Source: Streptomyces rishiriensis (GTDB lineage Bacteria > Actinomycetota > Actinomycetes > Streptomycetales > Streptomycetaceae). From it: a stretch of 64,000 nt of DNA. Both the position numbers and the translations under genes were made by a program. The stretch spans positions 496,001-560,000 of the forward strand of contig NZ_BEWA01000012.1 in assembly GCF_003112535.1 (NCBI RefSeq), read 5' to 3'. Shown piece after piece: positions 38,601 to 48,800 of the stretch (positions are counted from its first letter, which is position 1; the number at the start of each line of letters is the position of its first letter). The notes below the pieces were generated by a model. The model did no database searches, was not told the DNA's origin, and saw only the letters and a list, made by a program, of their open reading frames with translations.

Positions 38601-41600
38601 TCACTTCTTTCCGTCAAGGAAATCGAAGAGTGCTCTGCACGAAGGACACTTTGGATAGAGCTCGCCATGCGCTTCGGGCCCGTACTCTTGGCTTCCTCCC
38701 ATGACCTTGACGGTCGTCGCCTTGGTTCCTGCTAGATCCGCACCCTGCAGCTCCAATTCGCACAGTGCCCCAATTTCAGAGCACCCCATGTGGTGCCCTG
38801 TGGCTTCTGCTGCGGTGCGCACCTGGGGCGTTAGCGCGGAAGGCGCTCGCGCCCCGCTGACCCCGTACCCAACCTTCCCGTCCGCCGAAGTGATTTCGCT
38901 GGCCGTATTGGTCTTGCCGATATTCGCGTCAGCAATATCGAGTAGTTCGTCGGACGCCTCGTCGCAGTTGTGGACGAGTACCGGCGTGGTTCCGGCGAGT
39001 ACATAGTACGTATGCACCGTTCCGACCGTGAGGTCGTAGGTGGCGCCGCGTCGGTGATAGTTGCGGATCCCCGTCACCGTGACCGTCGTGCCGTCCGCCC
39101 GGCGGAGTTTCGTGCCGGCGGTCAGGTCGTGGGCGTCGGTCCACCGGTGGCGGGCGTTGTCCCAGAACGGGTGGTGCCAGGTCGTCGTGAGGGTGGCGGG
39201 AGCCGCCTTGTGTTGCCCGGTTGCGCTCGGTGGCCCGCGCACCGGTGCCGTGTCCAGGGTGAGGGTGGTGAAGTCCTTGTCGGTCGTGGTGACGATGACG
39301 TTCTTGACCTGTTCGGGGGCCGTCACCCCGGTCTGCGGGTCCGTGGCCAGGACCGTGTCGCCGGCCTTCACCTTGCTGATCGGTTTCGATGAACCGTCGG
39401 CCAGGCGGACCGCTGTGGCCGGGACGAAGCTGTGCGTCACACAGCTCGCGGCCTCTGATCCGGCATCTTCCGCCCGCCCCGCCTCCACGATCGCGTGTTC
39501 CGCTTTCACCGCGTCCTCGGCCACCTTTGCGGCCTCCTCCGCGTCCTTGACCGCCGTGTAGGCCCGGTCGAGGGCGCGCCAGACCTTGAAGGCCTCGACG
39601 CCAACCTTGATGGCCTTGAAGACCTTGCCCCAGGGGACGGCGTTCAGGGCGGTGTTCACACAGCCCATGACGTCGCCCTTGGTGAAGCAGTTGTAGGCGT
39701 CGGTCAGGCCTATGACGTCCGCGACGAGACTGAGCAGCTGGTGCTTGAAGCCGGAGGCCTGTTTCTTCGCCGCTGCCGCCGCCGCGTCAGCCGTGGCCTT
39801 CTGCCGTTGCAGAGCGCGTTCCTCCGCCTCCGCGTGGGCCGTGCTGTTACTGACGTCGGCCTGGTAGCGCTTGGCGTAGGACTTGGTGTTGTTGGGGGTG
39901 CTGCCCGACCCGGGGTGGTCGTTGATCGACGCCTTGGTGCCGACCGAGTCGCCCGGTGTGTAGTTGATGCAGTAAGGACAATTGCGGGTCGGGCAGTCGA
40001 TGTCGGCGCAGCCGCCGGAGGGGTCGGAGGTGGTGACAGGGGTGTCGTCGGCATAGTCGTAGGCGTTCCAGGACTGCGGGGCGCCGGGGTCCAGGATCGG
40101 GTCGGGGCTGAGGAACCGGCCGACGGAGGGGTCGTACTCGCGGGCCCCGAGGTTGGTCAGGCCCGTGTTGTCGTCCTGGGTGCCGCCGACGAAACCTCGC
40201 TGCCCGATCCAGGCGCCCGACTGGTCGCGGGACTCACCGAAGGGCTTGTACTGGCGGCGGGTGACCGCTTGGGTCTGGGAGTCGATGGCCAGTGTGCCGG
40301 TGCCCTGGCGGTCAGGGATGAGGTAGGTGAACTTGCCGTCGGAGGAGTGCGTCGCCACCGTCTCGCCGGCGATGGAGATGTATCGCACGCCGTCGGCGCT
40401 CGCGGCGCCCTTCTTGACGGTGATCTCCTCATCGCCGGTGTAGAGGGTGCGGGCGTCAGGGCTGCGGCGCAGCAACAGGGTGCCGTCGGCGTCGTAGAGG
40501 TACGTCGTGTCGCCGCTCGTCCCGGTCGAGGACAGCTCGGAGAGGTCGCCCTCGTCGTCGTAGGTGAGGGTGTCGGTGCCGGCCCGGGTGGTGCGGGTGT
40601 GGACGTTGCCGTCCGCGTCGTAGGTGTACGAGTTGGCGGTGTCGGCGGCCGGGTCTCCGGTGGTGACCTTGGTGACCTGGGAGACGGCGTGCGCGGGACC
40701 GTTGCCTGTCGTGAAGGGGATGTACGTCGAGGTGGCGTCGTGGGAGGTGTCTCCCGAGGGATCGTGGTCGACCTGGAGGGAGCGGGCGCCGGTGGCGTCG
40801 TAGCTCCAGCTCTGCCAGTAGGCCGAGGGACCGCCCACCGTGGACGACCCCCCTGGCACCGGCTTGACCGCGCAGTCGTCCGTCGCGGTCCAGGCCGCCT
40901 TCAGACGCTGTGCCCAGTCATAGTCGAAGCACTGGGTGTCCGTGCTGCCGGTCTCCAGCTTGTCGGTGATCTTCGTGACGTTCCCGGACGGCTGGTAGGC
41001 GTAGGTGGTCTTGTCTGCGATCGAGGCACCGGACTGACTGACCGTGGTGGAGCCGGTCAAGCGGTGAGTCTGATCGTCGTAGCTCAGCGTCTGCTGGGTG
41101 AAGTTGCCTGACGTGCCGTAGGTGAACTGCGTCGGCTCGTCGAACTCGGTGTAGATCAGGCCGCTTACGTAGGCCCAGCCGTTGGTGTCGCCGCCCACGC
41201 CGATCGGGCGGCCGAAGGCGTCGTAGGTGTAGGAGACGGTCTCCTGCGGCAGTTTCACCGTGGCGGGCGAGGCGTCGGTGTAGTTCCTCAGTGTGCCCGT
41301 GAGGTTGTACGCGTTCTGGTGGGTATAGGTGCCGGCCAGCGCTCCCTCGGCTGCCGGGATCACCGTCTGGGTGGCCTGCGGCCACCCGTGGCTGTCGTAG
41401 CCGGCGACCTTCTGCGTGTACGCGCTTCCGCCGGTGCCGCCCACGTAGCGGGTCGACGAGGTGGGCTTGCCCTTCTTGAGGGTGTCGTACGTCCAGGCGG
41501 CCAGCTCGTTCGTGGTCGAGGCGGCGACTCCGCCGGTGACGTCGTACTCGGCCCTCTTGCGGCCCATCTCGTCGTAGTCGTAAGAGATGGTCTTGCCGCG

Positions 41601-44600
41601 GGCGTCCGTGCTGGTCAGTAGCTGGCCGGCGTTGTCGTACGTCGAGGACGAGGAGCCGGTGTCCGGGTCGGTCTGGGCGTCGCGGCGACCGAGGAGATCG
41701 TAGTGGCTGCTCCAGGTGTGGCCCTGACCGTCGTCCTGGCCGGTCTGATTGCCGTTCGCGTCATAGGTGTACGTGACCGTATCGGCGGTGCCGGTCGGGG
41801 TGTTTCCGTGGTAGCGCAGCAGTTTGACGGTCTGGCCGCGTGCGTCGGTGTAGGCGGTGGTGGGCGTGGAGCCGGCGGGCGGGGTGACGTCGACGCGGTC
41901 GGAGCCGGGATAGGCGGTGGTGGTGCGCCAGGTCTCGGTTGCGAAGTGGTAGGCGATCGACGCGGTGGCACGGCCCGCTCCGTCGTAGACGGTGCCTGTC
42001 TGTGAGGGCGTCTGGGTGTCGGCGGCGGCGACCAGGGTGCCGGACGGCGCACCGGAGTTGTAGTACGGCTGCGAGCTGCTCACAGCCCAGCCGTGCGAGT
42101 CGTAGACGGTGTCGGTGATGACCCGACCGCCGTCCACGGTGGCCGTCTGGGTCTCACGGGGGCGCAGCATCGCGTCGTAGAGCGCAATGGACGCGCGGTA
42201 GGCGTTGTTGTCCTGGAGGGTCAGCGTAGTGACGGTCGACGGGGCCGTCGGCGAGAGGTTGTAGGCGAACTTCGTGTTGGGGTTGTTGGCGGTGGAGAAG
42301 CCGGGGTTCCAGACGGCGGTCACACGGCCCAGGGGGTCGTAGGTGCTGGTGGTCGAGTAGGCGGCCGCGTCCGTGGTCTTCAGGTCAAGGCCACGGGCCG
42401 GGTCGAGCGTGGTGGTCGTCGTGAAGCCCGCCGTCTGGCCGGTGACCTTCGGCTGGGTGACGGCCACGGAGGTCGGGGACGCGCCGGCGGTGGGGGTGTA
42501 GACGGTGGTCGTGACACGGCCGTCCGCGTCGGTCTCGGTGAGTTCGCGGCCGTAGGTGTCGTAGGTGTTCTTCAGGGCCGTGACGTAGTGCACGGTGCCG
42601 TCGGCGTTCACCTTGTCGGCCTTTTGCACCATCGTCACGTCGCCCTTGGTCGGCGTGGCGGTGTTGTCGGTGGAATTGTCGAAGAACGTCAGGTCGTCGC
42701 TGATGAGGTTCTTTGTGAGGTCCGGGGTGGTTGCGCACTTGACGGAGACCGCCTGCACCCGGCGCGGCACCGGCAGCGCGTTGCCTGAGGCATCCTGGGA
42801 GTACCAGGTGCGGGTGCATTTGTCGTCGTTCGGGGTGGAGACGTCGCCCAGGTCGTCCACGGACTGGGGCAGGCCGGAGGCGTCGAGGGCGTAGTCGATC
42901 TCGGTGGTCAGCGGGGTGCCGTCCGCCTTGGTGGTGAGGGTGCGGGAACGCCTGACGTTGGCGCGGCGGGCGACAAGGGGATCCAGGCCCGACTTCGTGC
43001 GTGTCTGGGTGGCTGTCGCCGCAGAGCTCCATGGGTCGGTGACGACGTCCGAGAGACGTGCGCCGCCGTCCCCGTCGTAGGACTCGCTCTCCAGGGTCTG
43101 TCCAGCCAGCCAGTCGGAGTCCTTCTGCGCGTCGTCTCCGGCGCTGTCATCGAGGGTGACGCTGCGGGTGCCGGAAGAGGTCTTGTCGCCGTCCATGCCG
43201 CGGAAGAAAGTCTGCCGGGCCAGGGTGATCTTCGCGGGCGAGGTGCCGGTGCGGGTCTCGACCCGGCCGTAGCCGCGCCACTGGTTCCAGGTGCGGTACT
43301 TGGCCTGGGTGAGCGGGTCGTCGTTGAAGTGCCAGGCCGGATCGCCGAGGTACTTGTAGTCCGTCTCGATGGGCAGGCCGCCGGCGGTGGGGTCCTGTGT
43401 GGTGACGGAGTTGACGACGAACTTGTTGAACCAGTCCAGTTGCGGCGAGGTCTGGCCGGGCGGGGTCCAGTACTGCGGGTAACAGCGGTAGGCGTTGCCG
43501 TCTGGGCTGGATGGCAGCACTTGAGTGCCCGCGCGGTGACATTGAGGCCCTGTGTAGTTGACGGTGACGAGGCTGCCGGACTCAGTGGTGATCTTCGTCA
43601 GCCGGTATCGGGTGATCGGCTGGTAGCCGTCCAGGCCGTCGACCCGGTTGGCCAGGGCCTGGCCGTCGAACTTCACCGGGGGCAGGGCGAGGCTGCCGCC
43701 GTCCTTGCCCGTACGCGTGATGGACGACAGCCACAAGGAAGGAGTGGTGGTGTCCCCCGTGGAGGGGAAGGCGTGCGCGAGCGACCACGCATCCACGTCC
43801 TGGTAGGCGGTGCCCACCAGGACCTGGGAGCGGATGCCGGAAAGACGTCTGGTGGTGAAGAAGGCCGGGCCGTGGTTGTCGCAGGTGCCGGAGGACGCGC
43901 AGACTTGGTCGACGGGGACATCCGGCCAGTGCGAGGCGTTGGCGGAGGTCATCTTGGCGGGCGTGCAGTCGAAGCTCGCGTCCGGCAGGCAGCGCTCTGC
44001 GGTGTCGAAGAATACCTGGGCGGCGGCTGGGGACGCGGAGTCGTAGACCTTCCCCGCGAGCTGCCCGTACTGGATCTTGGAGAGGTAGCCGCCGCGTGTG
44101 TACGCGGTCGGGGTGGTCGTGTTGTTCCGGCCGTAGTAGTCCATCTCGGGCGTGTACCAGTAGCTGAGGGCGTTGCCGTGCGGGTCCACGACGTAGTCGA
44201 GGTTCCATCGGTAGCCCTGCTGGCACCAGGAGGCGGCGAACGTCGAGGCGTGGCACGGTTCGTTCGCGTCGTTGCCGTACACGGGCGCTGTGTACACCGA
44301 GTTGGTGCTCGCATTGCCGGAGGTCCAGCCGGGCAGGCGATTCAGACCGAAGTAGTACTTGGTGCCGTCGGCGGTGGTCACGACGAAGTACTCGTTGTCG
44401 TTGTCGCCGTTGACCGTGTCGGTCTTGATCTCGATCTTCTCGCCGTTGTCGCCCTGCGGTCGCCAGGTGTTGGAGGCGCCGTCGTGGACGAGCGTGTTGG
44501 ACGCACCGTTCAGCGACAGGGTGAGCGCGTCGGCGTCATCGGACCAGCACTCGTCAGACGTCTTCGGCGTGCCGTTCGCCGTGTCGTCGGCGCAGGACGC

Positions 44601-45620
44601 ATAGCTGCGCTCGACGAAGCCGGGCGCGTAGTCCCAGCCGTCACCGATCCACGAGGACTGGGCATTGGTGGAGGAGGTGCGCCCGTCCACGTTCTGCGAG
44701 CCGTAGTCCAAGGACACGCTCGGCACCAGGCTGCCCGGGACGTCCGGCACAGAGACGGGGTACGAGTAAGTGAAGGCACCGCTGGATCCGCCGGCCGTCC
44801 ACTGTCCGGACGGAGCGAGTGAGGTGGCGGCGTAGCTGCCTCCGCCGCCCGACGCACCGGCCACTGCCGCCACGACCATGGGTGAGACGCCAGCTGCCGT
44901 TGTGGTTGAGGTGCGGGGCACCTGAACGGTCGCGGTGACCTTCTGGTTCCGGGTGTCGTTGGCCGAGGGCAGTGGTGTCTGGGTACGGCAGCGGGCAGCA
45001 TCCGGAGTGGTCAGGGCGCAGGCGGGCAGTTGCACGAGGTGCAGGCGTGAGGCCCAGTCGCCGCCGTACGCCTCCTTGAACGCCGCGTATTCCAATCCGA
45101 CTTGGGCACTGCCGCCGGCTGTGCCACCCTCGGGCCGCACGGTGAGGACCACTCCGTGCAGCCCGAGGCGCTGCGCGGCCGACTGGCCCGGCAGCGAAAT
45201 GTGCAGCCTGGTTCCGGCGGGGGCACGGTGCGTGGCCTTCGGCGCGACGGCGACGGACACGGGCAGCGCGCCGGCCCGTGCCGGTGCAGTGGCGAGGGCG
45301 GTCTCGGCCTCGCCCGCCTCGGGCCACGCGTCCTTGGCGTCCTTGGCGTTCCAGGAGGGCATGTGCGGGCGGGTGAGGGAACGGCTTCTCACCGCACTCA
45401 CCGGTACAGACCGCTCCATTTGCGGCTGAACAAGGTGATCGCTGGCCGTCGTAACGGAAGCCAGTGCCGGATTGGCGCCGGAAAGCGGAATGAGCAGTGC
45501 CAGAAAAAGAAGGAAAACCAGTCCCCTGAGTGCGGAGGATCTCCGCCGGACGAATTTCTGGACACCCCGCCCAAGCATTGCCAATTCACCCACTGCATTC
45601 CCCGTCCCTAGTGAAGGCAT
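38601..45620 (-). CDS. Secreted Rhs/YD-repeat polymorphic toxin with Hint protease and deaminase-type toxin tip
   Basis: A 2339-residue protein from ATG 45620. In order: signal peptide (about 30-55); SpvB/TcdB-like N-terminal shell (DVPGSLVPSVSLDYGSQNVD, WIGDGWDYAPGFVERSY, TTADGTKYYFGLNRL); YD repeats (about 1000-1750, many YDxxGR units); Rhs core (RQYKPFGESRDQSG, GLTNLGAREYDPSVGRFLSP); linker; Hint domain with nucleophile Cys2060, a TTWHHPFWD block and the end VLVHNC (Cys2219). The tip (about 2220-2339) has GCSEI (Cys2280, Glu) and CPSC (Cys2325, Cys2328), the zinc pattern of a YwqJ-like nucleic-acid deaminase. The Rhs shell would hold the toxin and Hint release it. ATG 45578 or an upstream start at 45689 are alternatives. 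Confidence 0.9.
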   Translation of the reverse strand: MPSLGTGNAVGELAMLGRGVQKFVRRRSSALRGLVFLLFLALLIPLSGANPALASVTTASDHLVQPQMERSVPVSAVRSRSLTRPHMPSWNAKDAKDAWPEAGEAETALATAPARAGALPVSVAVAPKATHRAPAGTRLHISLPGQSAAQRLGLHGVVLTVRPEGGTAGGSAQVGLEYAAFKEAYGGDWASRLHLVQLPACALTTPDAARCRTQTPLPSANDTRNQKVTATVQVPRTSTTTAAGVSPMVVAAVAGASGGGGSYAATSLAPSGQWTAGGSSGAFTYSYPVSVPDVPGSLVPSVSLDYGSQNVDGRTSSTNAQSSWIGDGWDYAPGFVERSYASCADDTANGTPKTSDECWSDDADALTLSLNGASNTLVHDGASNTWRPQGDNGEKIEIKTDTVNGDNDNEYFVVTTADGTKYYFGLNRLPGWTSGNASTNSVYTAPVYGNDANEPCHASTFAASWCQQGYRWNLDYVVDPHGNALSYWYTPEMDYYGRNNTTTPTAYTRGGYLSKIQYGQLAGKVYDSASPAAAQVFFDTAERCLPDASFDCTPAKMTSANASHWPDVPVDQVCASSGTCDNHGPAFFTTRRLSGIRSQVLVGTAYQDVDAWSLAHAFPSTGDTTTPSLWLSSITRTGKDGGSLALPPVKFDGQALANRVDGLDGYQPITRYRLTKITTESGSLVTVNYTGPQCHRAGTQVLPSSPDGNAYRCYPQYWTPPGQTSPQLDWFNKFVVNSVTTQDPTAGGLPIETDYKYLGDPAWHFNDDPLTQAKYRTWNQWRGYGRVETRTGTSPAKITLARQTFFRGMDGDKTSSGTRSVTLDDSAGDDAQKDSDWLAGQTLESESYDGDGGARLSDVVTDPWSSAATATQTRTKSGLDPLVARRANVRRSRTLTTKADGTPLTTEIDYALDASGLPQSVDDLGDVSTPNDDKCTRTWYSQDASGNALPVPRRVQAVSVKCATTPDLTKNLISDDLTFFDNSTDNTATPTKGDVTMVQKADKVNADGTVHYVTALKNTYDTYGRELTETDADGRVTTTVYTPTAGASPTSVAVTQPKVTGQTAGFTTTTTLDPARGLDLKTTDAAAYSTTSTYDPLGRVTAVWNPGFSTANNPNTKFAYNLSPTAPSTVTTLTLQDNNAYRASIALYDAMLRPRETQTATVDGGRVITDTVYDSHGWAVSSSQPYYNSGAPSGTLVAAADTQTPSQTGTVYDGAGRATASIAYHFATETWRTTTAYPGSDRVDVTPPAGSTPTTAYTDARGQTVKLLRYHGNTPTGTADTVTYTYDANGNQTGQDDGQGHTWSSHYDLLGRRDAQTDPDTGSSSSTYDNAGQLLTSTDARGKTISYDYDEMGRKRAEYDVTGGVAASTTNELAAWTYDTLKKGKPTSSTRYVGGTGGSAYTQKVAGYDSHGWPQATQTVIPAAEGALAGTYTHQNAYNLTGTLRNYTDASPATVKLPQETVSYTYDAFGRPIGVGGDTNGWAYVSGLIYTEFDEPTQFTYGTSGNFTQQTLSYDDQTHRLTGSTTVSQSGASIADKTTYAYQPSGNVTKITDKLETGSTDTQCFDYDWAQRLKAAWTATDDCAVKPVPGGSSTVGGPSAYWQSWSYDATGARSLQVDHDPSGDTSHDATSTYIPFTTGNGPAHAVSQVTKVTTGDPAADTANSYTYDADGNVHTRTTRAGTDTLTYDDEGDLSELSSTGTSGDTTYLYDADGTLLLRRSPDARTLYTGDEEITVKKGAASADGVRYISIAGETVATHSSDGKFTYLIPDRQGTGTLAIDSQTQAVTRRQYKPFGESRDQSGAWIGQRGFVGGTQDDNTGLTNLGAREYDPSVGRFLSPDPILDPGAPQSWNAYDYADDTPVTTSDPSGGCADIDCPTRNCPYCINYTPGDSVGTKASINDHPGSGSTPNNTKSYAKRYQADVSNSTAHAEAEERALQRQKATADAAAAAAKKQASGFKHQLLSLVADVIGLTDAYNCFTKGDVMGCVNTALNAVPWGKVFKAIKVGVEAFKVWRALDRAYTAVKDAEEAAKVAEDAVKAEHAIVEAGRAEDAGSEAASCVTHSFVPATAVRLADGSSKPISKVKAGDTVLATDPQTGVTAPEQVKNVIVTTTDKDFTTLTLDTAPVRGPPSATGQHKAAPATLTTTWHHPFWDNARHRWTDAHDLTAGTKLRRADGTTVTVTGIRNYHRRGATYDLTVGTVHTYYVLAGTTPVLVHNCDEASDELLDIADANIGKTNTASEITSADGKVGYGVSGARAPSALTPQVRTAAEATGHHMGCSEIGALCELELQGADLAGTKATTVKVMGGSQEYGPEAHGELYPKCPSCRALFDFLDGKK

Positions 45621-45801
45621 GGGGAACCTAACAGTCGTTGCAGGTGACACCGCCCACACGCACCCAAAGATCTTCCATGGACACGTCAAAAAAATCCAAG
45701 GTCTCGCAAAATCCGATTCGTGACCGTCATGGCCGAGCCGTCGGCCCGGCAGAAGCTGCTACCACTCCCCTTCGGAATGTCTTTTCTCTGGGGGGAACAG
45801 G

Positions 45802-48800
45802 ATGCATGAGCGGCGAATACGTTCGAGATTCCGGACGACCGCAGTCGCGCTGGCACTTCTGCTGCCGGCGTCCCTTGCCGGACTCACGGCAACACCGGCC
45901 ACGGCCGACGAGGCACCAGCGGGCGTCGGTACTCCGTCAGGCACGAAACCCGCACCGCCGCTCCCGAGCAGCCCGTCGACGGCGCCCCTGGGCACCGCCC
46001 GCCCTGCGGACGACTCCGGCCTGACGAAGGAACAACAGGCCGCACTCGCCGCGGCGCAGACCAAGGCCGGAGCCACAGGCGGCCCGATCACCGTCGACGC
46101 TCTGACGACGGAGACCGCGACCGTCCAGGCCAACCCGACAGGCACGGTCACCTGGACCACCAGCCTGTTGCCCCAGCGAGTCCTCAAAGGCGGCACCTGG
46201 GTCCCCGTCGACGCCACTCTCCAGCAGAACTCCGACGGTGGCTACAGCCCCAAGGCGGCGGCCGAGCCTCTGACCTTCTCCGGCGGGGGCGACCAGCCCC
46301 TGGTCTCGATGACCAGCGGCGAAACCCGACTGGCCTTCTCCTGGCCGCAGAAGCTGCCCACCCCGACCGTGTCCGGCGCCACGATCATCTATCCCGACGT
46401 GCTCAAGGACGTCGACCTGCGGCTGACCGCGAACACGATCGGCGGCTTCTCCGAGGTCATCGTTGTGAAGACCTCGGCTGCAGCCGCCGCCTCCTCCCTG
46501 GCCAAGCTCAAGCTGACCACTCATACCGAGGGCGTCACCGTCTCGGACGACGGCCATGACAACCTCCAGGCTGCGACCCCCGGCGGCCAAGTGCTGTTCA
46601 GCGCGCCTCAGCCGCTGATGTGGGACTCCTCCACCGACGGCACCAGTAGCCGGCTCCTGAGCAGGAGCGCGGAGACTGCCGGGACGGAGTCGGCTGCCGC
46701 GGGCTCCGGTTCTGCGAGTCCAGGCCGTGGGGCTCAGGTCGCCCGGGTCGCCGACGACGTGACCGGCTCCACCCTGTCCCTCACTCCCGACCAGAGTCTG
46801 CTCACCAACTCCGCCACCCGGTACCCGGTCTACATCGACCCGACCTGGAACCCTCACAACGCCAGCGGCGGAAAGCAGCACTACATCGAGACCCAGCAGG
46901 GCTGTCCCTCGGCGAAGAACTACGACTCCACCCAGTACGGCGACCCCGGCGTCGGGTACAACAGCTGGTCAGGCTGCATCGGCGACGAGCGCTCCTACTT
47001 CCAGCTCGCCATCCCCTCCGGCGTCTGGGGCGCCCACATCGTCGCCGCCACAGTCAATGTGAAGGAGAACTATTCCGCCAGTTGCAGCCTGTCCTCCGAC
47101 ATCAAGCTGTATCTGGCGGGTTCCTTCGGTTCCGGCACAACCTGGAACAACCGGCCCGCGCTCGCCACCTATCTGGCGTCGAAGAGCTTCGGCCCCGCGT
47201 GCAGCAGCGAGCCCTCGGGCGGCTTCTCGGTGACCTCCACGATCGCCAAGAAGGCGGCGGCGAAGAACTCCAGTTGGACCTTCGCCCTGGTCAACAGCCA
47301 GGAGAGCAACAGCGACGGTAACTACTTCAAGAGGTTCGCCAACAACCCGTCGATGTCCATCGAGTACAACCACGTGCCCAAGCCGCCAGGCACCCTGGCC
47401 GCCAAATTCGGTACCCACTCGGTGGGATGCGGTACGACGACGCCGTACCCGGTCATCGGCAAGACCCTGGTCACCACCCCGCCCACGCTCAATGCAGTGA
47501 TCAGCGACGACGACAAAGACGCGCTCGCGGCGACCTACAAGTACTGGGTGGGCAGCGGCACGGCCGCCACGACGACGAGCGCCACCGTCGCCAGCGGTTC
47601 GAACGCGCCCAAGCAGCTGTCGTCCAGCTTCATGAGCGGCCTGAGAACCGGCAACGTCGTGAGCTGGAACGTCACCTCCAGCGACGGCAAGGACAGCAGC
47701 GCGACCTCCTCCACCTGCCACTTCACCGTCGACCTCAGCGCCCCAGCTGCACCGGCCGTCAGCAGCGTCGGCGGCCTCTACCCCGAGGACGCCGACGGGA
47801 AGACGGCCGCGGGCACCCCGGGGCAGTTCACCCTCTCCACCGACAGCGCAACCAAGTTCCTGTACGCCCTGGACATCACCCCGCCGACCTCCAACACCCC
47901 GAGCTCCGAGACGGCCACGGCCTCCGGCAACGCGGCGACCGTCATCCTCACACCCACCGCTCCGGGCACGCACACCCTCTACGTGTACGCGGTCGACTCC
48001 GCGGGGAACGTCTCCACACAGCAGCAGTACCAGTTCACGGCGCTCGGTCACGCCGGCAAGACCTACTCGAGCCTCCAGGCGGCCTTCGACAACACGGCTG
48101 TCACCGACGACACCAGGCCCTCCGCCGGCGACGCCGACGGGACGGGCGCGACCATGTCACTGCAGGACCTCAAGGCGGTCGGCTGGCAGCCAGGCGGCAG
48201 GGTCACCGTGGACGGAGCCGCGTTCACCCTGCCGAACTTCGGCTCGACCGCCGGCGACAACGTGATGGCAGCCCACCAGACGATCCAGATGACCGGAACG
48301 AGCGGCCGAGCCCTTGTCTTCCTGGGCTTCTCCACGTACGGCATGATCGGTTCCCAGCGCGCCGACGACGACTACTCCAGTCCCGCCGTACCCGACGGGA
48401 CGTCCGTCAGCGGCACCGAGTGCACCCTGGGCAACGGTCAGTACGAGGACTGCCGGGCCGGCGGCCCCTACGGCTCTGTCGCCTATGCCGACGGAAGCAC
48501 AACGCAGCCCTATCACCTGACCGTCCCCGACTGGGTCTACGGCTCCAACGCCCTGGCAGCCGTCACCCTGCCCCACCGCAACCACACCACCGGCGCCCAG
48601 GAGGCCCGCAGCACGAACGTCTACGCCTTCGCCGTCCCGCTGAAGCCCGGAGCTCAGATCAGTTCGGTGACACTGCCCGACCTGAGCGACAGCGCCCGTC
48701 AGTATGTGCCCGGTCTGCACCTCTTCGGCATGGCCGTCCGCGACACCTCCGCGGCGCCGAACGGCACGAAGTGGACCGGCGCGTGGAGCGCCCCCAACGA

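Noticed and set aside
38134..38704. Plus-strand frames antisense to the immunity gene and toxin end
   Set aside because: No ribosome site or domain, and the opposite strand has far better coding evidence.
39495..44822. Several long plus-strand frames (up to 538 residues) inside the Rhs gene
   Set aside because: Val/Gly/Arg-rich mirror frames produced by the repetitive GC-rich Rhs coding strand; no start signals.
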